From Gammaproteobacteria bacterium (lineage in GTDB: Bacteria; Pseudomonadota; Gammaproteobacteria; Steroidobacterales; GCA-2729495), in the NCBI GenBank assembly GCA_030583605.1, contig CP129466.1, forward strand, positions 2,425,001 to 2,489,000: a stretch of 64,000 bases of DNA. Reading direction: 5' to 3'. Made by a program: the position numbers and the translations under genes. The notes under the pieces were generated by a model. That model saw nothing but the letters and a program-made list of their open reading frames with translations. It did not search any database and was not told the origin of the DNA. Shown here one piece after another: positions 46,586 through 56,100 of this stretch (positions within the stretch are counted from its first letter, which is position 1; each line of letters begins with the position of its first letter).

Positions 46586-47362
46586 TCAGCCCGGACCAAC
46601 CGGTTGCGCGCCGGGCTGCACGACGCCGAGCAGCGCTGCCAGCAGCAGCGCAACCCAGATCGCCAGCACGAACGGCCGCCCGCGCGCGACGCTCGCGCGC
46701 ATTGCGAGATCGAGCCCGGGTGAACCGTTGTCCGCCGCGAGCTCGCGCACGCCGTCACGAAACGGCGCGTGGGCGCGGCGCGCGAGCAGGCTGAGGAGCG
46801 CGATCAGCGCGAACAACAGCAGCTTGCCGCCGACATACGGCGCCGCGGCCAGGCGCCCGGCCGTGATCGAATACGCCACCGAGACCGGCACGGCCAGCAC
46901 GATGACGATGCGCAAGGCCTGCTCGAGCCGCTCTGCGATCGCTCCGGCACCCGTGGCCGCACCGAAATGAGCGGCTACCGTCAAAGTCAGCCACACCGGC
47001 CCCAGCAGCCAGATCGCCGCCGACTGCCACCAGGGATGATCGAGGCCGACCTGCTCGCTCAGCGCGCCCCCGACCGTCAACATCAGGCTCATGCAGACCC
47101 GCGGCATGATCTCGTAATAGCCCATCATGCGCGCAGCGGCGACCCGCTGGACCGCGTTCAGCGTAGCGCGAATCGCATGCTGACCGGCCACAAGGATGGC
47201 CACCTCCGGCCCCAGCCAGAACACGAGCAGCACCACGTGCAGGTAACGCAGCAGCTCGTGCATACCCCCCGGGGACTCACCGGTGTGAGCCACGGCAGCC
47301 GGCGCCAACACGACGCCACCCGTTGCCACGATCAGCATCAGCACGACACGCAACAAGAACAC
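46586..47362 (-). CDS. CopD-like polytopic membrane protein
   Basis: About 258 residues with seven or so membrane helices. The region HELLRYLHVVLLVFWLGPEV resembles the His-containing first helix of CopD-type proteins, and His/Met residues recur in other helices, but copper import is not established. The first part looks like a signal or first helix. The start is uncertain: GTG at 47362 lies directly on a GGAGG, so a TTG two or three codons later is more likely. The gene's end is fused to a REP locus. Confidence 0.6.
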   Translation of the reverse strand: MFLLRVVLMLIVATGGVVLAPAAVAHTGESPGGMHELLRYLHVVLLVFWLGPEVAILVAGQHAIRATLNAVQRVAAARMMGYYEIMPRVCMSLMLTVGGALSEQVGLDHPWWQSAAIWLLGPVWLTLTVAAHFGAATGAGAIAERLEQALRIVIVLAVPVSVAYSITAGRLAAAPYVGGKLLLFALIALLSLLARRAHAPFRDGVRELAADNGSPGLDLAMRASVARGRPFVLAIWVALLLAALLGVVQPGAQPVGPG

Positions 47363-47514
47363 CTCCGGCTGGGATGCAGCCAGGCCAAGCGTATTGGACT
47401 TTCGCTGGCGCGCTCAACGCACGCACGTCCCGGTCCGCGCCGTGGTCCGCGCTGACCCGCTGTGCCCGGCTGACGACGAGCAGACGGGGGCTACGGAATC
47501 AGAGCAGGAGGGTG

Positions 47515-47582
47515 GAATCCGCTATAAGAAAACGATTGATAAATATCATATATATTATTGTTTTTTTGACTATTTTTATTCA
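47515..47582. other. Strongly A/T-rich segment between convergent-spaced genes
   Basis: About 70 bp with long A and T runs (TATAAGAAAACGATTGATAA, ATATATTATTGTTTTTTTG), in sharp contrast to the GC-rich surroundings. It lies just after the HDOD stop on the minus strand. No clean hairpin precedes the U-type tracts, so a terminator cannot be claimed; it may be the promoter of the downstream membrane protein gene or an H-NS-type binding patch. Confidence 0.4.
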
Positions 47583-48527
47583 TCAATTCATCGCTGCACG
47601 GGTCGCTTCCATCTCCGCCCGTGCCGCTTGCGCCAATGTTTCGAACGGCTGGCCATTGAGCATGATCCTCGCCAGCGCCGCCTCGGCCTGCGGTTGCGCG
47701 GCCGCATCGGAGCGCCGCAATCGGTAGTGCAGTTTCGCGGCGCAGAGTATGCGTGCGAGCGGCGTGAGGTCGCGATTGTCCACATCGAAGATCGCGTTCT
47801 GGTTCTCGACCGCCTCGGCAACGCGCTCCGGTATCCGCCAGTGGTCGAGAATCGTGCGCGCGATGGTCGTGTGCCACTCGTCCAGCGCCTCCTCCCAGTC
47901 GGCGATGTCGGCCGGCTCGATGCTGTCCCGACGGGCGCGCGCGAACAGGTAGAGCTTGCCGATCAGGTGAAAGAGCCCGGTGGCCATCGCCTCGTCCGCC
48001 TGCACGCCCGGCACCTGCCGCGCCACCGCGAACGACAGCGCGGCGACGCTGTTGCTCGCTTTCCAGATCTCCGCCAGCACCGGGCGGATCGGCTGCAGCC
48101 ACTCCTGCTGCTCCATCTGGCGCATCGCGAATGCGGTCGCCTGGCTGCGGACCATGTTGAACCCGAGGCTGTTGATCGCGGCCTTCAGGTCGCTGACCTC
48201 GCGACCCGAGCGGTTGAACGCTGCGGAGTTGGCGAGCTGCACCAGGCGGGCGCTGAGCGCGGGTTCTCTCGCCACGAGTTTCACCACATCCTTCGCGGCA
48301 GCGTGTTCGTCAGCCAGCACGTTGTGCAACCGCGCCACGATGTCGGGAAAGCCCGGCAGCTCCACCTTGTCGGTGTTGAGCTCGCGAGCAAGTCCCATGA
48401 CGATGTCGGCGGCTTTGACGCTCTTCCCCGAGCCGACTGCAATCATCGGGTCCGCCGGCCGTGCCGGTGCCACAGTCTTTTCCATTCGCAGCTCGCGGGC
48501 GAGCTGCAGGTCGTCTCTTACCGCCAT
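47583..48527 (-). CDS. HDOD-domain signalling protein
   Basis: A 314-residue protein with an HDOD domain from about residue 55 to 260: LPGFPDIVARLHNVLADE, LVKLVAREPALSARLVQLANSAAFNRSG, LKAAINSLGFNMVRSQA and the usual GLFHLIGKLYLF. HDOD domains lack the catalytic HD residues and act as scaffolds in signalling and stress responses. No output domain (GGDEF, HATPase) is fused. Start at 48527 with GGGGG upstream. A REP array lies before it. Confidence 0.87.
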   Translation of the reverse strand: MAVRDDLQLARELRMEKTVAPARPADPMIAVGSGKSVKAADIVMGLARELNTDKVELPGFPDIVARLHNVLADEHAAAKDVVKLVAREPALSARLVQLANSAAFNRSGREVSDLKAAINSLGFNMVRSQATAFAMRQMEQQEWLQPIRPVLAEIWKASNSVAALSFAVARQVPGVQADEAMATGLFHLIGKLYLFARARRDSIEPADIADWEEALDEWHTTIARTILDHWRIPERVAEAVENQNAIFDVDNRDLTPLARILCAAKLHYRLRRSDAAAQPQAEAALARIMLNGQPFETLAQAARAEMEATRAAMN

Positions 48528-48615
48528 GTGAGCCCCCAAATCGAGAACGTGGCCGGCGCCACCTGCCCGACGAGCGCCACGGAATCGCAATACTAGAGAG
48601 ACCGACCCGGCACGG

Positions 48616-49062
48616 CTGTGACTGAGTGCCGATTCCTGGCCAGGCTGGCGCCGCGACCGAGTCGCGGCTTGCGCCGCTCCTACCGCGCTGCGTTCACCGC
48701 GGCCGTCGGCCAGCACCCGGTAGGAGCGACGTAAGTCGCGACCACCGCAGCGTCAATCGCAGCAGCCAATCTCGTCGCGGCTGGCGCCGCTCCTACGGCG
48801 CTGCGTTCGTCGCTGCCGTCAGCCAGCACCCTGTAGGAGCGACGCAAGTCGCGACCCGATCCCGCAGGGCTTCGTTCGACGCTGCCGTCGGCCAGCACCC
48901 TGTAGGAGCGACGCAAGTCGCGACCCGATCCCGCAGGGCTTCGTTCGACGCTGCGCTGGACAGCACCCTGTAGGAGCGACGCAAGTCGCGACCCCCGCGT
49001 CGTTGATCGCGGCGGCCGATCACGTCGCGGCTTGCGCCGCTCCTACCGCGCTTCGTTCACCG
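48616..49062. repeat. REP palindrome array (seven or more units)
   Basis: Units of the type GTAGGAGCGACGCAAGTCGC and their inverses (GTCGCGGCTTGCGCCGCTCC) alternate. Three near-identical units, spaced about 67 bp at roughly 48834, 48901 and 48970, are preceded by CAGCACCCT; two of them share CCGATCCCGCAGGGCTTCGT downstream. Each unit is a palindrome with a short loop, the structure of gammaproteobacterial REP/BIME sequences. No gene; short frames across it are artefacts of the repeat. Confidence 0.9.
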
Positions 49063-49083
49063 CTGCGCCCCGGGATTGCCGCC

Positions 49084-50724
49084 CTACCCCGGACGCCAGT
49101 CACGCAGCTGCGCGCCGAACAGCCGCTCGACCTCCGCGGCCACCTCCGGCGCCCCCTGCTCGAGCAAGGCCCGATTGGTCTGCGGGAAGTGCTCGCGGCC
49201 GCCTTCCTCCGGAAGCTGGCGGGTGGCGTCGATCACGATCTTGCTGGTGCGGCCCTGCATCGGCTGGCTCGGGTCCGTGATGATGCCGACGGCATCCTTG
49301 ATGATCTCGGCTGCCGGCCACGGTTGCCAGCGCGAACCCATCGCGAAGGTCACCTCGGTGCGATCCATCACGTCCACATCCTTGTCCACCACGATGACGA
49401 TCTTCGCGACCGGATTGCGCTGCGCGATCCGCCGCCCGGCGGCGAGCCCCTGGCCCGGGGCGGTCTTGTCGATCGACATGATCGCGACCCCCATCACGTC
49501 CTGCGGCTGGTAGAGCTCGACCAGATTCGGCACCGCCTTGCGCGTCATGAACTCGTAGAGCGCGTCCTGCGGCGCGGTCACCATGCCGCGCTGCATGCCG
49601 GTGAAGGCGTTGTGCATCCAGGGATCGCGGCGATGCGTGATGGCGGTGATCCTGATGAAGTAGTTTTCGTTCTTGCGCGGCCCGAGATAGCCGAACATCT
49701 CGCCGAACGGCCCCTCGGGCAGCAGCGGCTCATCGAGGGGAATCTCGCCCTCGATCACCATTTCCGCGTGCGCCGGCACCCGCAGGTCGTTGTCCTCGGA
49801 CTTCACCACCTCGACCGCCTTGCCGCGGAAGCCACCGGCCATGGCGAGCTCGTCGATCGGCTTGTTGCTGGTGAAGCGATTGGCGACCTTCGTGCCGCTG
49901 ATGAACCAGGTGACCGGGTCCTGGCCCAGCACGCAGGAGATCTGCACCGATTTCTCGCCGCGCTTTTTCGCCGCCTCCAGCATCTTCCAGCCCGTCTGGC
50001 CCGGTTCCGGGTTGAAGCCAAGCAGCCGCGGGCCACGTACCTGGCAGCGGTAGGTGCCGAAGTTGCCGCCGATCTCCGGGTCCCACATGAAGCAGGAAGC
50101 CGTATTGACGTAGCGGCCCGCGTCCGCCGGATTGGTCTGGATGAAGGCGAATTTCGTCACGTCGATGTCGTCGCCGCGCAGCACCACCTGCTTGCAGGGC
50201 GCCGCTTCGCGCGCGACCTCCACCGGCGCAATCTCCGGATAAACGCCGTTGTTCTGCGCCAGCACATCGAGCAGATGGGCCTTCGCCGCGCGGTAGCTCT
50301 TCCGCGGGTCGTCGAAATCGAGCGGCTGACCGAATACGACTGCGTCCGTGAGGAGGTTGGCCTGCAGCAGCCCCAGCACCGGCCCGCGCATCCAGCGGCC
50401 CTCCACTTTCACCTCGTCGAACCACAGCGCCGGCACGCCGAACATCGTGAAGAGATCGTTCGCCCGGAACACCAGCCCGGTTGCGTGATACGCATCCTGG
50501 TCGATCCGGGGGATGCGCAGCAGCAGGCCATGGGCATCCAGCGCCGCCACGTAGTCACGCAGCGAGTCGAAGGGTGGGCGTGGGGCGGGGCCGGTCGCAC
50601 CGGAGCCAGGCGTGCGCGCCGCGCTGAGATTGCTCGCCGCCAGGGACGTCGCGGCGGCACCACCAGCCACCAGCAGTTCGCGGCGCGACAGCCCCACCGT
50701 CGAGTCCGAAGTCCGATCCGTCAT
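49084..50724 (-). CDS. UbiD-family decarboxylase with Tat signal
   Basis: A 546-residue UbiD-like enzyme. Family blocks include RGDDIDVTKF, YVNTASCFMWDPEIGGNFGTYRCQ, EAAKKRGEKSVQISC and EGPFGEMFGY, where E337 and E342 correspond to the catalytic glutamates of Fdc1/UbiD. These enzymes decarboxylate aromatic or unsaturated acids with prenylated FMN. The N-terminus GLSRRELLVAGGAAATSLAA is a twin-arginine signal, which is unusual for UbiD enzymes. No UbiX-type prenyltransferase is in the window. Start at 50724 with GGAGG seven bases upstream. A REP array follows the gene. Confidence 0.88.
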   Translation of the reverse strand: MTDRTSDSTVGLSRRELLVAGGAAATSLAASNLSAARTPGSGATGPAPRPPFDSLRDYVAALDAHGLLLRIPRIDQDAYHATGLVFRANDLFTMFGVPALWFDEVKVEGRWMRGPVLGLLQANLLTDAVVFGQPLDFDDPRKSYRAAKAHLLDVLAQNNGVYPEIAPVEVAREAAPCKQVVLRGDDIDVTKFAFIQTNPADAGRYVNTASCFMWDPEIGGNFGTYRCQVRGPRLLGFNPEPGQTGWKMLEAAKKRGEKSVQISCVLGQDPVTWFISGTKVANRFTSNKPIDELAMAGGFRGKAVEVVKSEDNDLRVPAHAEMVIEGEIPLDEPLLPEGPFGEMFGYLGPRKNENYFIRITAITHRRDPWMHNAFTGMQRGMVTAPQDALYEFMTRKAVPNLVELYQPQDVMGVAIMSIDKTAPGQGLAAGRRIAQRNPVAKIVIVVDKDVDVMDRTEVTFAMGSRWQPWPAAEIIKDAVGIITDPSQPMQGRTSKIVIDATRQLPEEGGREHFPQTNRALLEQGAPEVAAEVERLFGAQLRDWRPG

Positions 50725-50817
50725 GCAATACCTCCACCCGACCGGGTACACGACACCACCGGTCTCATTGTCGGTTCCACACGGAGAAGTTGGAATAGCC
50801 GCGCCGCTGCCAGGCGG

Positions 50818-50991
50818 TCAGGTGACGCGGCTGCCGGCGGCGCCGCTGCAGGTCAGGGTCACGTGGTAGAAGTTGTTCGTCCCGATGTCGCGCCGGGTAT
50901 GAATCGCCATCGAGCCCGCCCCGGCCGGGATGTGGTCCCTGTACTCCGTGACGCCGCCTCGTGTCACCTTTTCCAGGATGCCGCCGCTCTA
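50818..50991 (-). pseudogene. C-terminal fragment of an unrecognised protein
   Basis: A minus-strand frame from a stop at 50989-50991 to a stop at 50818 encodes about 57 residues including RGGVTEYRDHIPAGAGSMAI and HTRRDIGTNNFYHVTLTCSG. The composition looks like real protein, but no proper start exists except an internal GTG (50967). It abuts the left copy of a 27-bp repeat, so it is probably the 3' remnant of a gene cut by a rearrangement. Confidence 0.4.
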
Positions 50992-50997
50992 CCCGAA

Positions 50998-51024
50998 AAG
51001 CCAATAAGCCAAACCCGGCACCGT
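50998..51024. repeat. 27-bp direct repeat, left copy
   Basis: AAGCCAATAAGCC followed by AAACCCGGCACCGT, identical over 27 bases to 52592-52618. The two copies bracket a 1.57-kb segment with a coiled-coil protein, an HNH nuclease and truncated folE. Confidence 0.85.
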
Positions 51025-51029
51025 CTACA

Positions 51030-51344
51030 TCAGGCGATCTTCAAGGCCGCGAACAACAACCCGAGGCCCAGCATCAGCATGGAGCCGAGCCGCACCGTCA
51101 TCGTCGTGGACAGGAGTTGCAGGTCCTTGTGGAAGGCCGACGACATGGCTTCCAGGTCCTTGCGCACGAGCGCGAGTTCCTGACGGAACTCCGCCCGCAA
51201 CAACTCGAGATCTGACTTCGTTGCCAGCGTGGTACCCATGTCGCGTTCCATCGCATCGATCACGGCCCTTGCCTTGTCGGCCGGGACGTTGATGCTGACG
51301 AGAGCATCATACAGCGAATACAGATAATCCACGGCGTGCCTCAT
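51030..51344 (-). CDS. Small coiled-coil protein with C-terminal membrane anchor
   Basis: A 104-residue protein. Residues 35-80 form a coiled coil (KSDLELLRAEFRQELALVRK), and the C-terminus is a single membrane helix (GSMLMLGLGLLFAALKIA). This resembles the DUF1640/CCDC90 type of bacterial coiled-coil proteins, often small accessory proteins of unknown role. The ATG has GAGGATG about ten bases upstream. It lies inside the 27-bp repeat-bounded segment. Confidence 0.75.
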   Translation of the reverse strand: MRHAVDYLYSLYDALVSINVPADKARAVIDAMERDMGTTLATKSDLELLRAEFRQELALVRKDLEAMSSAFHKDLQLLSTTMTVRLGSMLMLGLGLLFAALKIA

Positions 51345-51500
51345 GGAGTGTCATCCTCGACCCCGACCATGGTGCAGAGAAAGGCCGGGAACTGGCAGCC
51401 AGGATTCTGGCCTATTCGCAAAGAAAAGCCGTCTTTATTCAGCGCGACGGGAAAACGGCGCGGGACGGTAATAGCGACTCCGTTTACTACAAACGCCTAT

Positions 51501-52169
51501 CTAGGATGACCGAAGCAGACGCTGCAGCCCATCCCAATCCGTCCTGGTCGGCGGGGTCAGACGCGGGTCGAGCAGGCCAACCTCCTCGAGCGTGTACGCT
51601 ATCCCAACGGAGGTCCGCCCGTAGTTGCAGCCCGAGCAGGTCACGAGGATATTTGAAAGCGAGTTGTCCCCGCCCCGGCTGTGGGGAAGGACGTGGTCAA
51701 ACTGCAGCCACATGCACAGCAGCGCCGCGTGGCATGCGCCGGTTGCGCTCCAGTATGCCGCTTCGGGATATGCGGCCGTCAGCGCTTTGCGCACCTCGGC
51801 GGTCACGAGCGGAATTCCGCAGAATGCGCAGTTGTATCCGTACAGCGCAATCAGGTCAGCCTTCTGCGCCGCCGTCGGCATGCGTGCAGGGATGCGGTCT
51901 GCCTTGGGCAGGGTGGCGGGTGCACCGCTGACTTGCCGAAACCTTACATCGGCGGCCCGACCTGGAAATTGCTGGTCCGACCCCAGTAGCGGCAATACCC
52001 AGTCGCCTATGGGCGGCATGTCGGCCTCGCGAATCAGGTGGTCCGCGCGCCCACGATCCCCGGCCAAGTGTGCATCGACGGCCTCGCTCAGCCGGGACGC
52101 AGCCTCGAAAATTTCGGGAATCGGCTCCTTCAGGCAGCGGCGCGGCGCGTGGTAGTTATCGCCTGTCAA
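51501..52169 (-). CDS. HNH endonuclease-domain protein
   Basis: About 222 residues. The C-terminal half has a zinc-ribbon/HNH nuclease: CAFC, then [19 protein letters not shown] and CSGCNYGR, giving the DH...N and paired CxxC pattern. The N-terminal half (ISEVIF-like helix-rich part, with [19 protein letters not shown]) is of unknown function. The likely start is the TTG at 52169 in TTGA, overlapping the folE remnant's stop. A longer frame exists upstream but duplicates folE sequence in another frame. Such nucleases occur in restriction, phage defence and mobile elements; no partner is apparent. Confidence 0.72.
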   Translation of the reverse strand: MTGDNYHAPRRCLKEPIPEIFEAASRLSEAVDAHLAGDRGRADHLIREADMPPIGDWVLPLLGSDQQFPGRAADVRFRQVSGAPATLPKADRIPARMPTAAQKADLIALYGYNCAFCGIPLVTAEVRKALTAAYPEAAYWSATGACHAALLCMWLQFDHVLPHSRGGDNSLSNILVTCSGCNYGRTSVGIAYTLEEVGLLDPRLTPPTRTDWDGLQRLLRSS

Positions 52170-52507
52170 TCGATCAGCCCGAGGAACTCGGTGCGCGTCT
52201 GCGGCTGGGTGCGGAAGCAGCCGAGTATGCAGGAAGTAGTCATCACCGAGTTCTGCTTCTCGACGCCGCGCATCATCATGCACATGTGCTGCGCCTCGAT
52301 CACCACGCCGACGCCCTTGCCCTGGATCGTACTCTGCACGCACTCGGCGATCTGCTGGGTAAGCACTTCCTGGATCTGCAGCCGCCGGGCAAAGAGATCA
52401 ACGATCCGCGCGATCATGGACAGGCCCAGCACCTTGCCGTCCGGAAGATAGGCAACGTGGCATTTGCCGATGAACGGCAACATGTGATGCTCGCAGAGCG
52501 AATACAT
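52166..52507 (-). pseudogene. folE: Truncated GTP cyclohydrolase I (folE) remnant
   Basis: The frame encodes 113 residues matching the C-terminal half of Fol[21 protein letters not shown] with the zinc Cys and His, [20 protein letters not shown], and CMMMRG with the second zinc Cys. The first roughly 80-100 residues of the family, needed for the decamer and part of the substrate site, are missing. Upstream of the ATG is an unrelated sequence (an [11 protein letters not shown] start) with a tandem ACAAGGATGT duplication at the join. It is therefore most likely a 5'-truncated pseudogene created by recombination. Confidence 0.8.
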
Positions 52508-52515
52508 CCTTGTAC

Positions 52516-52551
52516 ATCCTTGTAGATCGGCAGGTGCTCGTAGCGGGCCAT
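52516..52551 (-). pseudogene. N-terminal fragment of a four-helix-bundle (Avd/S23-like) gene
   Basis: From an ATG at 52551, twelve codons read [12 protein letters not shown], the typical start of four-helix-bundle proteins of the S23/Avd group (the latter are accessory proteins of diversity-generating retroelements). The frame then runs into the folE remnant out of frame. Only the first dozen codons remain. No reverse transcriptase is in the window. Confidence 0.5.
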
Positions 52552-52591
52552 TTCAGGCGGGCAACATCAGCGCGACGCGGGGTTGCTCAAC

Positions 52592-52618
52592 AAGCCAATA
52601 AGCCAAACCCGGCACCGT
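52592..52618. repeat. 27-bp direct repeat, right copy
   Basis: Identical to 50998-51024. Followed by GAACCGTGAACCG, a short tandem repeat. It lies between the four-helix-bundle fragment and the secreted small protein gene. Confidence 0.85.
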
Positions 52619-52682
52619 GAACCGTGAACCGCCCCCGGACCATCGTCGGCTGGCCGGGCGGCAGAACGTCAGGTGCTCCGGC

Positions 52683-53033
52683 CTAACAGTGCACCAGAAC
52701 CCAGTTCGGCGGGACGTACACCCACTGGTGACACCCATGTACGGTTCCCTCGACGGGCGCCGAATGCGTTGGTATGCCCTCATTCGTCGGATCGTGGATC
52801 ACAATTGTGACTCGGCCTATAACAATCCGCTGAACTTCGCGACCCGATTTCTCCGGGGCAAAGGCTTGAGTGACTACAGGCTGTGCCCCTTTTCGACCGA
52901 CGATCCCCTCGAGCTCGCCGTAGCGGTTCAACCTGGCTTCGATTTCCGGCGTGTCCGCATGCACTGCCTCGGCCACGACACCGCAGAAAACCGCTATTGC
53001 ACATGAACCCAGCGCGACGATAGTTTTGCTCAT
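52683..53033 (-). CDS. Small secreted protein of unknown function
   Basis: A 116-residue protein with a signal peptide (MSKTIVALGSCAIAVFCGVV) cleaved near VHADT. The mature part has IVGRKGAQPVV, VQRIVIGRVTIVIHDPTNEG and two late cysteines (HGCHQW, VLVHC) that could pair. ATG at 53033 has AGGAG eight bases upstream; a longer frame exists but is not signal-like. Codon use is a little less GC-biased than that of neighbours. No family recognised. Confidence 0.6.
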   Translation of the reverse strand: MSKTIVALGSCAIAVFCGVVAEAVHADTPEIEARLNRYGELEGIVGRKGAQPVVTQAFAPEKSGREVQRIVIGRVTIVIHDPTNEGIPTHSAPVEGTVHGCHQWVYVPPNWVLVHC

Positions 53034-53171
53034 ACTTTTCGCTCCTGTACCTGCGCCCTGCGTCGGGCGGATTGCTGACGAACATCGGTCAAGCCATCGA
53101 CCATTCAATTCCGGCGTAACAGCCCGCTGCCCAAGCCCGCAGCATCGGTCTGCCAAGGACAGCTGTACCGC

Positions 53172-56100
53172 TCAGAACGCGATCGTCGCCTTGAACAGCG
53201 CCAGTCGCTCCGGAACGATCTGCGGGTTCTCCGGGTCGATGTCCTGGAACCTGAATGACTCGTCCAACGCGTTCTTGACCTCCAGTTGCAGCAAGCCCCA
53301 GCGCTTGGGCAGTCGGTAGCTCAAGCCCGCATCGACGACGATGAACTCGTCACTGTCCTCGAACGTCTGGAAAAACGGCACGGTCTGGTCCGTAAACGTA
53401 CCGCTTTGGTCGACGTACGTGGCCACAACCCGGGCGCCCAGACCCGACGGGTGGAAAGCGCTGAGCTTCAACGGGATACGGTGCGTATCCAGCTTCAACG
53501 CCCCGGTGAGGTCGAAGTCTGGATCGTTGTCGAACTGGTCGAACTGGTACTCTGCGCTGATGCTGATAAGGTCGCTGGCAGTCCAGTACAGGTAGCCGCG
53601 GGCCGTCTTTTCCTCGTTGTCGGCCGTGGACAGCACCAATTCGGTCTCGGGGAATTCCGGGACAGCGAAGAACGGCACCTCGTTGTCGCGCTCTGAGTAC
53701 TCGGCACCGACCCAGATGGCGGAGGAAGCCCGATGCTCGATCCCGGCTCCGTAACGCCAGGCCTGTTCGCCGGCGCCGCTTGGGAAGAACTGATTGAAGC
53801 CCCCGACCAATGTCGGCTCGAGGGACGGGTGGATATCCTGACGCGAGTACACAGGGAAGCTCAGGGTGCGGGAAACCCCGGCCCTGACTACGGTGTCGTC
53901 GCGTGCCTGCCAGGCGAGGCCCAGCTTCGGGTTGAGCCGGTCACGCTCAAAGTCCGGGTCGTCCAGCCAATCAGCACTTGCACCCAGCGTGACGGTCAGA
54001 TCCGGTCCCATCTCGACGTTACCGTACGCGTAGACACTGAGCGAATCCGAACCGAAGTCGGCTATATCGGTACCCTCGATCGCGAAGGGCGGATCCGGAA
54101 TGGGAATCAGGAACGAGCTGACGGACTCGGTGTCGCGGTCGGAATAGCGTACGCCGGTCGTCAGGTTCCAGCGTTCCGCACGGTACAGATGCTGGATCTC
54201 AACCGTATACACATCGATCGTCGATTCGTTATTGAAAAGACTGCCGATATTCGTCGTGTGATCGACGCTCTGAACCGTCAGCACGGCGAGCAGGTCAGAC
54301 CACGGCAAAAACGAGTGCCGCCCGCCGATACGGAAAGTATCCGCCTCCTCGCTCTGGCGCTGGTTCGTAAAGAAGAAATTCGGGTCGAAACGCAACACCA
54401 GGTCGCCCTGCTCACGGTCGCTGGTGCGGGCTTCGGCCAGAAGCGTCGTCGCGGCTGACGGCTGATATTGCACAAAGGCGTTGAGCAGGTCCTGATCGAG
54501 ATCGTTGTTCTCGCGGAAACCGTCCGTTTCCAGGTGGAACTGGCCGAGGCTGAACGACAGCGCGCCCGCCAGACCGGCGACGACCGCATCATTGCCCCAG
54601 GTGTCGTTGCCGCCGACCACCCCAGAGCCCTGCGCGGTCAGACGATCGCGGCTGAACAGAGGATTGAATTCGTTGAACGCCAGATCCTGCGGTCCTGCGC
54701 TGTCGAGGCTGAAGAGGTTGGACTCCCCCAGTTGAGGCGGTATCGGAACCACGTTCGACGGCTGCAGGAGCTGCGATTGCAGCAGCTCGTTAACGCGAGC
54801 AACTTCGTGCCTCGGCACGGTCGAATACGTGTCGGCAAGAAGCCGGTGTCCGGAGAAGTTTGCCGGCTCGTGGAGGGTCGTCCGCCACCCTTCCCGGAGC
54901 GCCAGCTCTTCGAAGCCCAGGTCGCGATACACCCGGCCCACAGCCGCGCTGCGTGCCGCGAGATCCTGGTCGAGCAGCAACCGTGAGCGGTACACCTTGC
55001 GGTTGTCGTTCAGGGCCACCGACTGCTGCAGGTCGGCGAGCGCCTCGACCGACCGGTTGACGGTCTGCTTGCGGATTGCGTCGTAGAAGTACGCCGTCGG
55101 GTCCAGCGGATCGAGTTCCTTCGCGATGCCGAGCTGGGTTGCGGCGAGCGCGTCGCGCTTTTCGTCATAGTAGGCCTTACCGATGTAGCTGCGGATGAGG
55201 GCGTTGCCGGGGTCAAGAATGACCGCGATCTCGATCTGCTCGCGGCCACCGGTCAGGTTGCCCTCGCGGATGAGCGCAAGCCCCAGGCCGAGCCGCGGCA
55301 GCGGCGCGGCGGAGTCGAGCCGGATCGCCGTGTCGAAGGCAGCGCGCGCCCGCGCGGTGTCCACACGCGCGAGATGCGCGAAGCCGAGCACGCTGTGCGG
55401 CAGGGACAAATCCGGATCAGCGGCAACCGCGGCATCGGCGGCGGCCACTGCCTGCTCCACGCCGCCGAGAGCGAGCCACAGTTCGGCAAGCCGCGCGCGC
55501 GCCAGCGCGTTGTCGGGCTCGGCGGCAACTGCCGCCTCGAGTGACTGCAACGCGCCGTTGAGATCGAAGTCGGACTGTTGCACGTAGGAGCGGGCAATCA
55601 GCGCCGCGGCCAGCTCCGGCGCCGCCGCCACCGCCTGGTCCGCGAGGCTGCGCGCGAGTTCGCGGTCGTCCTGCGTGAGGGCGATGATGGCGCGCAGCGC
55701 GAGTGCGGTGGCGTTCGCCGGATCCGCACGCAGCGCCTGCTCGAGCGCCTGCTGCGCCTCCGCGACGCGACCGACGGCCAGCGCGGCCGAGGCACGCTCG
55801 GTGAGCTGCGCGGCCGCCGTCGGCGCCGCAGTCGTTGCAGCAGTGGTCGTCACCGGCGGGAAGTACAACGTCCATTGCACGGCGTCGCGCGGGCGCGCCA
55901 CGGCGGTCACCACCGGCGGCGTGCCGGGACCGGCGCTCACCTGCTCGCCGCTGGCGGCCGTGGCCGAGCCGGCCGCGCTTTGCATGACCACCTGGCCTTC
56001 GAAGACGAGGATCGACGCTGCACTCGGCGACACCGTGACGAGGAACTCGGTGCCTTCGATGCCGGCGTCGGCGAACGGCATGATGACGCGCAGCGCCTGC

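Noticed and set aside
48616..49062. CRISPR-like regular repeats
   Set aside because: Units are palindromic REP sequences in both orientations with variable linkers, no unique spacers and no cas genes.
50818..52618. A diversity-generating retroelement
   Set aside because: Only a dozen codons of a possible Avd-like gene are present. There is no reverse transcriptase and no adenine-variable template/variable repeat pair; the 27-bp repeats are identical.
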